NCBI GenBank assembly: GCA_002284615.2
Contig: MU069513.1
Location: forward strand, 292,087 to 319,207
Source: Dunaliella salina
Lineage: Eukaryota; Chlorophyta; Chlorophyceae; Chlamydomonadales; Dunaliellaceae
Reading direction: 5' to 3'
DNA: 27,121 bases
Shown: piece after piece, positions 10,200 through 18,519 of the stretch
Layout: every line of letters starts with the position of its first letter
How positions within the stretch are numbered: position 1 is the stretch's first letter
Made by a program: the position numbers and the translations under genes
Notes under the pieces: model-generated
The model's input: the letters and a program-made list of their open reading frames with translations, nothing else
The model's database searches: none
Told to the model about the DNA's origin: nothing

Positions 10200-11197
10200 G
10201 CTATGGGAAAACCCAAGCTAATGCGCGTTCAGCGGGTTGTCAGCCATCCGCTCAGCTGCGGTCCTCCTTCTCCTGCAAGCAACCGAATCAGCGTGATGTT
10301 GAAGTTCTTTTGTGTCTTTGTCTTTGGTTAGGCCAGTTTGCGGAGGGGATCGATAGTGTAGGAATTAAAATTAGTTCCAGCAACTTGGTATGGTGTGTAA
10401 TGTGACTCTGTTATTGCACTGTCTGCCCTAGAGACCTTTTTGTGCGCAGGCTGTCCATGGTGTGTTTGTGTTGATTTTGTGGAGTTAGAAGAGTCTGTTC
10501 AGGCTTGGTGTCAGAGCAAAATTTGAGCTTGTGGATGTCTCTGTCTCTGGGATGCAAACCTTGCTGGAGACCTGTAGAGCCTCTGCCTTCAAGGGGCAGG
10601 ACAATTAGGGTGGCTGAGTTGTGTGTTTGGTAGTTGTCGAGATGCAAGAAGCCAGTGAGGAATGTTTTGTTGGGCATGATCAGGAATTTCCACCTCCAAG
10701 GAATATAGCCTGTCTCTATTGCATGCATCCACAGTGACGATGTATGGTTTATAGTTTCCTTTGCGAAGTGCTTCACCACAGATGCTGAGTGCTTGATGGT
10801 GTCTGTTAATGTGCATCCTATTTAATTATGGGTGCGTGCACATGAGTAGGGTATGGGAAGTGCTATCATATGCACCACATAGAGGACAGAGAGCGGGCCC
10901 AGGATGGTTATAAGATGGCAAGCATACCAGACTCTTCAATAATATATATATATGATATTGAAGAGTGTGGTATGCTTGCCATCGTACAAGGTGTCTGTTC
11001 GAAACTTGAGGACATTGGTCTGTTCTTTGAGGGTCACAGCTTTCATATGCCAGAAAGCATTACTGATGTTGGAATTAGCAGTGGGGTAAGTGTTGGACGT
11101 TCTCAGCAGGTTTTGCCAATTTCTGTAGCTTTAGTTGCTAAGTTTTGCTGTCCCTTATTTGTGCTTTACATGCATTACCATAGTGGACCTTGATCAT
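10200..11197 (-). pseudogene. LINE zinc knuckle, endonuclease-like domain and C-terminus (copy H, distal part)
   Basis: In sense order from 11197: VMHVKHK and YRNWQ (against MHKKHK and YQRWQ of copy A); NISNAFWH; RTDTL; a knuckle CPLCGAYDSTSHTLLMC ending near 10830; MHINRHHQALSICGEALRKG; RDRDIHKLKFC, the counterpart of RDIHLVELKFC; NRVTLHTI; LTKDKDTKEL; and a C-terminus ending DNPLNAH with a stop near 10200. The expected Glu of ELK is changed (KLK), so the nuclease would be inactive even in a repaired frame. Several stops and frameshifts are present. Confidence 0.7.
10914..10983. repeat. Perfect-arm palindrome, 27-bp arms with AT loop
   Basis: Arms 10914-10940 and 10957-10983 pair with a single mismatch; the loop is a 16-nt AT-rich sequence. 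The right arm is the original LINE sequence (minus strand TDTLYDGKHTTLFN). The left arm is an inverted second copy that replaces the expected linker before the zinc knuckle. It therefore arose by inverted duplication inside copy H. Confidence 0.85.
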
Positions 11198-11371
11198 TAC
11201 GCATCATTTATCTTTTTTCAGTGGATGCGCAAGGCTCAAAAATTGATTTTGAGGTGGACAGTTGGTGAATTTCTGGTAAGTTCGGAAAATCTGGGTGGGA
11301 AAAGGTGTGTGCGTAATGGAAGTGTTCAATTCAAAAATTTGGGGGTGCGTCGTGGTCAGGGTCCACTACGG
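11178..11371. mobile_element. Miniature inverted-repeat element, 194 bp, TA target site
   Basis: The left end CCATAGTGGACCTTGATC and the inverted right end CCGTAGTGGACCCTGACC match over about 26 bp with five differences, four of them transitions. TA flanks both ends (11176-11177, 11372-11373). It lies within LINE copy H exactly where alignment to copy A shows extra sequence, which independently supports an insertion. The TIR shares the pattern of the 417-bp element at 3385-3801. Confidence 0.75.
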
Positions 11372-11444
11372 TATATATTTTAGTTCGTCTGGATTTTTGA
11401 AGGAGGCCAGTATTTCATGCAAGAGTTCTGTGTTGCAACAGGTA

Positions 11445-11454
11445 CAGCGAGCCA
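11445..11454. repeat. Target-site duplication CAGCGAGCCA of copy B (right copy 12044-12053)
   Basis: There are exact 10-bp direct repeats on both sides of copy B. Joining the flanks restores continuous minus-strand LINE coding sequence (HLNWLAVPVATQN), so the host of the insertion is LINE copy H. Confidence 0.85.
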
Positions 11455-12043
11455 TCCCGGGTAGAAAAGCCCACCTCGACCCTACCAAGATTGAACTTAA
11501 ATTCTGCTCCGACACTAATCCTGTCAGCACCTTAGAACGTGCACAAACTCAACATTCCCACATCATAAGCAGACTTGAAAGACACAGCTTGAGAAACTCA
11601 AACAAAAATAACAAAGTGACTCTGCATATCACCTTAATTGGTGTTGGTGGCACGATTTATAACAATTATACCATCACGCCTCTCATAAATCTGGGCCTGA
11701 CCAAACAAAAAGCTGAATCACTAGCTTCTCAACTCAGGGACCATGCCATCCAAACATTGTCCAACATCATTAACACTATATATGCACTTTGTTTTCAGGG
11801 GGCATCTGGGAGGGGGCTTGCTGGGCGCGCGGCGGCGGCTGAGGATGGAAGAAGGAGGGTCCAAGCGCTCAGGGCCATGGCAGCCAATCCCTCGGATCCC
11901 CATTAGTTCTGCTTCTTGCTCTCTCCTTAGCTAGTTTTGTCTAGTTTAGGTGGAGGGCCTCCTGGTGAGGCCTCTAACTTTTGTTAGGGGTTCTTCCCTT
12001 AATGCACGCGGCCTGTTGGCTGCGTAGACTTTTCTTTTCTTTT
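11455..12043 (+). mobile_element. LINE, 5'-truncated sense copy nested in copy H (copy B)
   Basis: It is a close relative of copy A. It begins inside the endonuclease-like region (IPGRKAHLDPTKI) and runs through the C-terminus (stop at 11904-11906), the 3' untranslated region, the hairpin (12006-12025) and the TTTTC tail. It lacks the ten residues PPSDRDIHLV present in copy A directly before ELKFC. It is flanked by CAGCGAGCCA at 11445-11454 and 12044-12053; the first C may belong to the tail. Confidence 0.9.
12006..12025 (+). other. 3'-terminal LINE hairpin (copy B)
   Basis: ACGCGGCC-TGTT-GGCTGCGT is an 8-bp stem with one G-U pair, directly before the TTTTC tail. Confidence 0.75.
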
Positions 12044-12053
12044 CAGCGAGCCA

Positions 12054-12913
12054 GTTGAGATGTGAGAAAGGGTTTTTTGCCTGGTTGAGTGAGGTGTCAG
12101 GTTCATCAGGCAACATAGCTGCTTGAAGTGCAAGAGCATCTGCGCCTTCATTACAAAGGATGCCACTGTGTGATTTTACTTTGTAGACGTGAAAAGGGCC
12201 CTCTGTAGCACACATTCAAGTTATAATCTCCTTTAATAATGGTGTGTAAGCGGATGGACGTGTCCATGGGTTTGATGATCAGGTTTCTGATCTGATTCAG
12301 TGCTTAAAACTGAAAGTTAATTGAAGTGTGCCTTTGCTGTAAAGCTACCAGAATGGCAGCGATATCTGCTCTGTTAATCGTATATGTGGGTCCATGGCCC
12401 TTGGGATTTATTGTGCAGGTGATAGTTTCAGAGGAAGATGTCTTCCGGGATAAAAAGGCCTGCTGCGCCTATTATCTGAATTTATGATGACACTGCCATC
12501 TGTGAATGTCAGGTATTGCCAGTCTGGGATCTTGGGTCTTGGGGGTTTTGGGGGTTGCAGGTATGGTTGTATGTTAGGTCTGATGGTTCTTTTCCGGTTG
12601 CAACGTGAGATGCGTGAGGATGTTGCATTTACAGAGCGAAATACAGACCTCCATGCCCTGTGGGCTTGGAAAGTAGGATCAGGAACATTCTTTCTTGCCA
12701 CAAAGGAAGCACCATACTTAGTAAAAAAACTGGCAGGGGTACAAAAGCTTCAGAAGAAAGCGCTTTAAGAGCAAAATGACGCGCTTGAGCGTAAGACCAA
12801 TCCTTGGTGGGGTGAAGAGAAACTGGTTGTCCAAAGGAGCAGACAAGTGACCAAAAGACTGGTACATGGAGCTGTGAGGAACCTTGACAACAACTTAGAT
12901 ATGTCGGACGCAA
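12054..12913 (-). pseudogene. LINE RNase H domain and upstream region (copy H, proximal part)
   Basis: The minus strand encodes LTFTDGSVI (near 12484-12510) and, lower down, VYKVKSHSGILCNEGADALA (12130-12200), the first and last RNase H motifs. They are aligned to MTYTDGSVI and FYKVKAHSGIIGNEGADACA of copy A. Between them the frame is damaged. Upstream, YGASFVARKNVPDPTFQAHR can be read after a frameshift at a run of seven A (12723-12729). Further upstream the sequence to 12913 stays open but is not recognised; it could be the end of the LINE reverse transcriptase region or part of the DIRS-like neighbour. Confidence 0.65.
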
Positions 12914-13065
12914 GTATGGAACAAGAAGTACAAAGAAGGGCCTGCACGAATATCATTCAAAGGGAATGGGAAGGCGTTCAGATAAGAAGGGTGGCAGGAA
13001 GGAGACATGCAAGTACCAAAAGTTGCCAACGTTCCAAGCCGCGACTGTAAGGGTTGTTGGAGGGG

Positions 13066-14500
13066 TCAGTNGTGTTTGAAATGTAGGTAGGGAAAGGTGG
13101 GAGCACAAAGATATGTTTGACACAAGAGCGGAAGTAATGGCCACCAAGGTCTGTCAGGCCAGAGAGGAGGAACAATTGCGGCTTGAGCTGGTGTATTTCT
13201 CAGAATTGATAAAATGTTGGGAATGAGATGGAAGGGGGGGTTACACCGGTTAACGTTCTGATGCCAGTCAGTCTGATGTAAGGCGTTCATGCCCTTGGAG
13301 TTGGGGCACCAGAACAAAGAGTTGAAGACTGGGAGCTAGTAATTGACATGGCTGGCAAAGCGGTCGGTAGAAAAAGACCCCCAACTTTTGTGCTATTGAG
13401 AAAAGATGATGGGGCTTAGCTTCCAACCATGTTCGCCTTCGAAGTGGGTAAGAGCATCAGCTTGCTGATTGAGAGAGCGCGGAATCCAGACAGGTTGAAA
13501 GTCAATGCCTTGTGCGGGACNAAAAGTAAAAATGTTGAGCCCTGTTTGTCGAGCAGGGCTTCAGAGCTGCCTTTGGAGCGTACAGAAATGGCATCATGAC
13601 TGTCAGTGAAAAGTTGAACAGACTTGTTGCGAATCAACGGCAGAAAGGACTTAAGCTGAANATTTTCCCAGAAAACCTGCCCAGCCTGTAGCGCCGGCGT
13701 CACAATGTGTATCAACTTCAGCACAGAAAGGTGGGGGCCAAATGGGAGAGGTAAGTTGTGCACGGTCCAAGTTGGACCAGAAGTCAGCTCTGACAGAACA
13801 GCAGAAGGTATTGTAGCTGAGGAAGCACGTCGAAGAGACTGTACCAGTCTGTGACAAGCGNGAATAGACATAAGGGCATGGGGGCCGAAAGCAAGGAGCA
13901 TGCTACTAANATGCCCGCAGATTTGCTCAAGAAAATGCTTGAGATAGTATTGGAAGAGAGAGCAGATTTGANAAGGGACTGAACAACATTCCAGCTTTCA
14001 TGCGGCACTTCAAAGAGCCCTGATTCTAAGTCATTGACAAAGCCAAGATGTGTCAGCCGTNTGACAGGTTGCAAAAAAAAATTGAGCAGTATTGATGGAG
14101 AGGCCAGCCACTTGAAAGGTGTCAAGGTGGCTCATGAAAAATCANATTCAGTTTGCACAGGAACAGAAAGTCATCCAAANAGGAAATGAGACGCAAGCTT
14201 TGAAAACGGAGGTGGCGGGCAACAACACGCATAATTTTGCTGAAGCACCAAGGGGCAGTGGACAGACCAAAAGGTAGAACTTTAGAGACGTAGAATAACC
14301 CTTGCCACTGAACCCAGGTATTGAAAGGAGTTGGAATCCATGTCAACTTGGCGGTAGCTGCTGGCCAAATCCAGGGAATACATATAATCATCTAGATCCG
14401 CAATGTTTGTGATGTATTGCAGGCATTCCATGTCAAACTTAGGCAAAAAAGGAAATGGTTAATGTGGCGCAAATCCAGGAAAAGGCGTTTCTTTCCATTA
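13066..14500 (-). pseudogene. DIRS-type reverse transcriptase and RNase H
   Basis: Reverse transcriptase: LDLRHINHF-like and FLPKFDMECLQYI, then YSLDLASSYRQVDMDS (about 14340-14400), then KVLPFGLSTAPWCFSKIMR (around 14225-14285) and the catalytic box X-LDD at 14170-14181. The unresolved codon is TNT, compatible with Tyr, giving YLDD. LPFGLSTAP is typical of DIRS/Pat-type rather than LINE enzymes. RNase H: HCDAGATGWAGFLG (about 13670-13712) and VQLFTDSHDAI (about 13580-13620). Then STDRFASHVNY, an in-frame TAG, LPVFNSLFWCPNS, and PPFHLIPNIL...PDRPWWPLLP (13140-13230). Frames change several times, so the enzyme is dead as it stands. Confidence 0.75.
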
Positions 14501-14960
14501 GAGCGTGTGGCAATGTTTAAGGGATGCACACATCTGGGTTAGACAAACCAAAATTCGATGGCATTTGCCTTCAAAAAATCAGAGATAGACGAGGAAACAA
14601 AATTAGCATTGGCGTAAGCTTGTTTGTGATTTTCCAAATGGCAAGGAGGAGGTTCAGAGTACGAAAATTTCCAGAAAGGAGGAAAACTTTTTTTTTGAAC
14701 CCATTGTCTGACCCATTTGTCAGGGCAATGAAGTAGTCACCATTGAATATTCCTTTTTAAACCGCCAGAGAAGAAATGTGAATTTCAATTTTCATTAGGG
14801 GTACCTGCGAGTGCGAAGGGAAGCATGAGGAAAGAGACAACAAAGGTTAGGTAAAGCAAGAGTGAGAGAGCAAGGTGACCAGGAAGCGGAGCAAAGCTGG
14901 GCAGGGCTGAAAGAGATTTTCCAATTTTACAGGATAAGAAAGTTCAGGAAGGCACAAAGG

Positions 14961-15365
14961 TCCTGGACCAAGAAAGAAGGAGGGTGCTTGGCACCAAAGA
15001 AGGCCCTGGGCCCAAGAGAGGATAAGAGAGAAGGTGCCTGGCGCTGCATGGTCCTGGACCAAAGAAGAGAGGTGCATGGCACCAAAGAGGGCCCTGGGCC
15101 TATGAGAGAATAAAAGAGAAGGCGCCTGGCGCTGCATGGTCCTGGACCAAAGAAGGAAGGTGCCTGGCACCAAGGAAGGCCCTGGGCCTATGAGAGAATA
15201 TAAGAGAAGGCGCCTGGCGCCGTATGGTCCTGGACCAAAGAAGGAAGGTGCCTGGCACCATAGAAGGCCCTGGGCCTAGCAGAGAATAAAAGAGAAGGCG
15301 CCTGGCGCTGCATAGTTCTGGACCAAAGAAGGAAGGTGCCTGGCACGATAAAAGGCCCGAGGCCA
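14961..15365. repeat. 88-bp tandem repeat inside the DIRS-like element
   Basis: The marker TCCTGGACC (TTCTGGACC in the last) starts at 14961, 15052, 15140, 15228 and 15316. The spacings are 91, 88, 88 and 88 bp. Each unit carries GGTGCCTGGCACCA-like and AGGCGCCTGGCGC-like palindromic blocks and AGGCCCTGGGCC. Because 88 is not a multiple of three, each added unit shifts the reading frame. Confidence 0.9.
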
Positions 15366-15524
15366 AAGCAGGTAAAGAGAGTCTACGAAGAAGCAAAATT
15401 GAGGTCGAAGAGGTGCCAAGAAGGAGGAAGTTTTCAGAAACAGCTCAACATCTGAGGGCGATGCAAGTTTATTTGGTAAACCATTCAACTTGTTGAAGCC
15501 ATTATAACCTTTTGTCTTATAAGG

Positions 15525-16492
15525 GCAGGAGTTCACCCAATGTTCAGTAGAGCGGCAAATGAAGCAATAAGTTCCAGGGGGAATGGGATGGGCAGCANGG
15601 GAAGGGGGAGCAAAGGTGTGTGAGCAGTATTAGGTCCTTGTGGAACAGAGTTGCGCTGAAGCAAACCAGATGAGATACCAAGGTAGCGAGAAGAAATAGG
15701 TGCAGAAGGTTGAGAAGGTCCTGAGCGACATTTTGGAAAGGTTCTCACTTAACGNCGCAACGCTGGAGGCAAATTTGGTCCTGCTTTGAAATCATCAACT
15801 GCATCCCGACCTCTGGTAGCACCAATGAGTATGTATGTAAAGACTGAGTAGACAACTCTTCCAGCGCACCTTGTGCGTGGTTATCTGAAGGACTTGGAGT
15901 GTGTTTCGCTGGACTTGGACATATGTCTTGAAAACTTCTTTATCTTCTGCAGATGGCCAGCAACATCCAGAATGTTCTGCAGGTTGCGAGCACGCTTGGA
16001 AAGAACGAGTGAACCTTGTCTCTCAGTGTTAATGATGCAGGAATCATTATGTTCATCTTCATCAAGATTGGTGTTAAATAAGTCCTCATGAGCATGTGGT
16101 GTGAAAAGTTGCGCCTGCACCTTTGCCTGTGCCCCTGCCTGCACCTGGTTCAGGAACCTCTGCCTGTTCCCCTGCCTGTACCTGGAGTATCTGCTTCACC
16201 ACGATCTTGAAGGTTGTAGGCGTCATTCATCAAAAGAATATGTGTGATGAAAGATGACAAGTCGAAAGTGTCAGACAAGTATTCTGAGTCCGTCTAAGAG
16301 TAAAGAGTTCCAAGAAAAATCGCGAAAATTGGACTAATGACAAAAGAAATGGCTGGCATGTTCGAGAAGGTAAGCATGACGACCGGAAATGGGGTGGATA
16401 ATGTCAGAATCACGAATGGGAGGGTAATCCTTATCCTGAGGCGGCGGAGCCATGAGGCGAGCACCAACGCGTACAAAACCCCGTTTATGCAT
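15525..16492 (-). pseudogene. DIRS-like Gag with CCHC zinc knuckle
   Basis: ATG at 16492-16490 opens a frame starting MHKRGFVRVGARLMAPPPQ and continuing KDYPPIRDSDIIHPISGRHA before stops. Later pieces in other frames include RNLQNILDVAGHLQKIKKFS (about 15950) and LIGATRGRDAVDDFKAGPNL (about 15800). The 3' part has CFICRSTEHWVNSC (15525-15566), a CX2CX4HX4C nucleic-acid-binding knuckle. Gag would coat the element RNA in the cytoplasm. Several stops and shifts make it a pseudogene. Assignment to the DIRS-like element rests on orientation and order. Confidence 0.6.
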
Positions 16493-16729
16493 CGGCGATA
16501 AAATAGGAGACCANGCAAGCCCAACGAAACGTCAGGTGTGCGGAAACCAAGGCCAAAAAGTTAGAAACCNNGAAGATAATGTCGTGGAGAACGNAGAGAA
16601 CTCCTTCGCGGGGCACACCTAACCACGTCAAAAGAAAGGCCGGAGACGGCAAAGAGAGCTGTTGCGCTGAGCGCTAGTAAAAGGAGAAAACACGGGTCAC
16701 GCCCGAGAGAATCGAGCAGCAGTAACATT

Positions 16730-17179
16730 GTGAGGAGGATAGGCTGGAAACGTCAAGTAAAACCTGAGGCAAGTTGGAAAGTGTTTCTGGAAATACAAAA
16801 AGATGGAGACATAATACTAGGGAACAGGAAAGTACACAGGTCACACATCTCACTTCCTGCAACCTCCAAGAACCTGAGTTCTTTTGCAAGCAAAGAACTC
16901 ATTGATTTTCTGTTGACTGCGGACTTTGAAAAGGTTGTGTGTGTCATGATGCCAAAGTGCAAACCTTTTCGTCCATGTGCTAAGTGCTTCAAAACAGAGG
17001 GGAATGTTTTGCTCCTCTGCAATCTGTTGGCTGCTTCTATGACACCATTTACCTTCAGGAATTCCATGCCAAATCCTCGATTTCGGATTACAATGAAAGA
17101 GACTTTACTTTCCTTCATTGTTCCAGATAGCAATGAGCTGCATGTGTCTCATATTTTTCCTGGAAAAGCGAGAGGATGA
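16730..17179 (+). CDS. Unassigned 149-codon open frame
   Basis: A fairly long open frame between the DIRS-like element and the hAT-like element. It has a Cys pair cluster CKPFRPCAKC near the middle. The opposite strand is also open for 126 codons (17133 to 16755), including KVNGVIEAANRLQ and MCDLCTFLF. No family is recognised on either strand and no splice sites clearly frame an exon. It could be an exon, the 5' part of the DIRS-like element, or chance. Confidence 0.2.
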   Translation: MRRIGWKRQVKPEASWKVFLEIQKDGDIILGNRKVHRSHISLPATSKNLSSFASKELIDFLLTADFEKVVCVMMPKCKPFRPCAKCFKTEGNVLLLCNLLAASMTPFTFRNSMPNPRFRITMKETLLSFIVPDSNELHVSHIFPGKARG

Positions 17180-17258
17180 ATGTAAGTCTGGGGTGTTGGA
17201 ATGTTAAAACTTCCTAAGGAAAATTTGGCAAGGACTGTGGCAGAGAACCATCGCATGC

Positions 17259-17266
17259 ATCCTTTC
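17259..17266. repeat. 8-bp target-site duplication ATCCTTTC (left; right copy 17688-17695)
   Basis: There is an exact 8-bp direct repeat on both sides of the inverted repeats, the duplication length of hAT elements. Confidence 0.9.
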
Positions 17267-17687
17267 CAGGGTTGATCAAGAGTCATTCGCGGGTCTAGGG
17301 GGTAGCGAGCGTTTAAATTCGCGTTAAATTCGTGAACTGACGAATTATTCGCGCATTTGGAGGGCCTTGTTGGGGATGGGGGTTGGGGTGGGAGGGACCA
17401 AGGCTCGAACCTGGGACCCATGCCCAACCACCCCCAACCACCCCCGCCACCCTCCAAACGCCACAAATATTAAATCATGCCAAGAGAGAAGAGTCCTGAA
17501 TGCGATTATATCACGGAGTTCATGTGTGAAGGGACAGACTGGACCAGACTGGGCCAGACTGGGCCTGCCCAGCAATTTTGACCAAAGAAATTTACCGCGC
17601 TCTCCGAATAGCAAATTATAAAGTTCTCGAATTTGACGCCATTCGCAGCGTACTTAAAAATCCTCGATTCGCGATGACTCAACCCTG
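17267..17687. mobile_element. hAT-like non-autonomous DNA transposon, 421 bp
   Basis: Both ends start CAGGGTTGA. The left continues TCAAGAGTCATTCGCGGG; the inverted right continues GTCATCGCGAATCGAGG. The terminal match is 9 bp, with an offset second match AGTCATTCGCG / AGTCATCGCG. An 8-bp duplication ATCCTTTC flanks it. TTCGCG-like and ATTCG-like motifs are clustered near both ends (about 17284-17352 and 17584-17672), as subterminal transposase-binding repeats often are. There is no coding capacity. The interior includes a small GACTGG(A/G)CCA tandem repeat near 17535-17570 and a tRNA-like arm. Confidence 0.88.
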
Positions 17688-17721
17688 ATCCTTTCTTAAT
17701 TCTTCTTCTCCTTCTTAACAT

Positions 17722-17830
17722 AACAACAAGCTTTGTTCTTTTGTTGCTGAGCTTACGGACACTATGTTGTGCCAGCGAGGACCAGTCACAGGCTGATCAG
17801 CCGAACACTCTGGCTGAAGGTCTCCCCATG
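17722..17830. repeat. 109-bp direct repeat, first copy (second at 18063-18170)
   Basis: It starts AACAACAAGCTTT and ends GGCTGAAGGTC.CCCA.ATG in both copies. It contains the shared block GACCAGTCACAGGC.GATCAG and TCTGGCTGAAGG. The copies are in the same orientation, about 232 bp apart. They could be short terminal repeats of a tiny LTR-type element or a local duplication. Confidence 0.8.
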
Positions 17831-18062
17831 TTCAACTGCTTCTCAGGTGTTTTCTTCAATGGAACAACCTTATTCACAGCAAGTTAGAGTGTATGTTCCT
17901 CAACAGTTGACATTTCTATACACATTTTTGAAGACAAGTTCCAGGTCTGTGTTTCCGCTCAGCTGCCCTTGTAGGCGGATATAGCGAGTTAACCTTACCT
18001 TACCTTACGTTACCTTACAGCAAGCTAGTGTCCAGGCTGTGCATGATTTCCTCTTGCAACAC

Positions 18063-18170
18063 AACAACAAGCTTTATTTGTTTATTTCTGAGCTTATGGA
18101 TATGATGTTAACTGGCAAGGACCAGTCACAGGCCGATCAGTCGAACAATCTGGCTGAAGGTCCCCAAATG
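18063..18170. repeat. 109-bp direct repeat, second copy
   Basis: This is the partner of 17722-17830, 108 bp, with scattered substitutions. Between the copies, at about 17991-18018, is a short CTTAC tandem run. Confidence 0.8.
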
Positions 18171-18275
18171 TAAATCTAAATCAAATCTAAATCTCCCCAT
18201 ATAAACCTGCAAATCTGTATCCTTTCTTGGTCCATCCCATCTGGCTAGGAGGTGCATGAAACAGCAGTTGGGGTA

Positions 18276-18315
18276 AGAAAGAAAAGAAAGAAAAACTACG
18301 TAGGCAGAGAAGCCT
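18276..18315 (-). mobile_element. Antisense LINE tail and first hairpin arm (copy F)
   Basis: AAAGAAAAGAAAGAAAAACT followed by ACGTAGGCAGAGAAGCCTG resembles the antisense 3' end at 20405-20466. Only about 40 bp is recognisable. Confidence 0.5.
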
Positions 18316-18377
18316 GTAAATTTGGTTCCAAACATATCAGTATTGGCCCCAAATGCTCTGTCTCAAGCACAAGGGCT

Positions 18378-18468
18378 TCCTGGTGAGGCCTCTAACTTCT
18401 ATTAGGGGTTCTTCCCTTGATCCACGCGGCCTTTGGCTTGCGTAGGCTTTTCTTTTTCTTTTCTTTCT
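18378..18468 (+). mobile_element. Ultra-short LINE 3'-end insertion, 91 bp (copy G)
   Basis: It contains only the last part of the LINE 3' untranslated region (GGTGAGGCCTCTAACTT...), the hairpin ACGCGGCC-TTT-GGCTTGCGT at 18424-18443, and a TTTTC-type tail. A 19-bp direct duplication TGTCTC(A/G)AGCACAAGGGCT with one mismatch flanks it (18359-18377 and 18469-18487). This shows genuine target-primed insertion of a minimal 3' end. Confidence 0.85.
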
Positions 18469-18519
18469 TGTCTCGAGCACAAGGGCTCCAGTACGCTTTG
18501 AAGTGGGTGTCGTAGTCAA

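Larger units (their letters stand above)
10097..12913 (-). mobile_element. LINE, long antisense copy interrupted by later insertions (copy H)
   Basis: Read on the minus strand from about 12913 down, the order is a region before RNase H, RNase H, linker, zinc knuckle, endonuclease-like domain, C-terminus, hairpin and tail. Matches to copy A are collinear, for example TANSNISNAFWH against LANKEISNSIWK, and CPLCGAY..TSHTLLMC against CPLCANT..INHVLLRC. It is broken by a 194-bp miniature element (11178-11371), a nested LINE copy (11455-12043) and an inverted duplication (10914-10983). The 3' hairpin ACGCTGG-CTGTAT-CCAGCGT lies at 10116-10135. The right limit, toward the DIRS-like element, is uncertain. 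Confidence 0.75.
13060..16700 (-). mobile_element. DIRS-like retroelement, decayed, antisense
   Basis: On the minus strand, from right to left, the element shows a Gag-like frame starting at ATG 16492, a CCHC zinc knuckle, an 88-bp tandem repeat region, a DIRS-type reverse transcriptase, an RNase H and the region with PPFHLIPNIL and PDRPWWPLLP that typically follows it in DIRS elements. Tyrosine recombinase motifs were not recognised, so either that part is lost or it lies in the unclear stretch 12900-13060. Split or inverted terminal repeats were not found by eye. All ambiguous bases (N) of the window fall inside this element. Confidence 0.75.
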
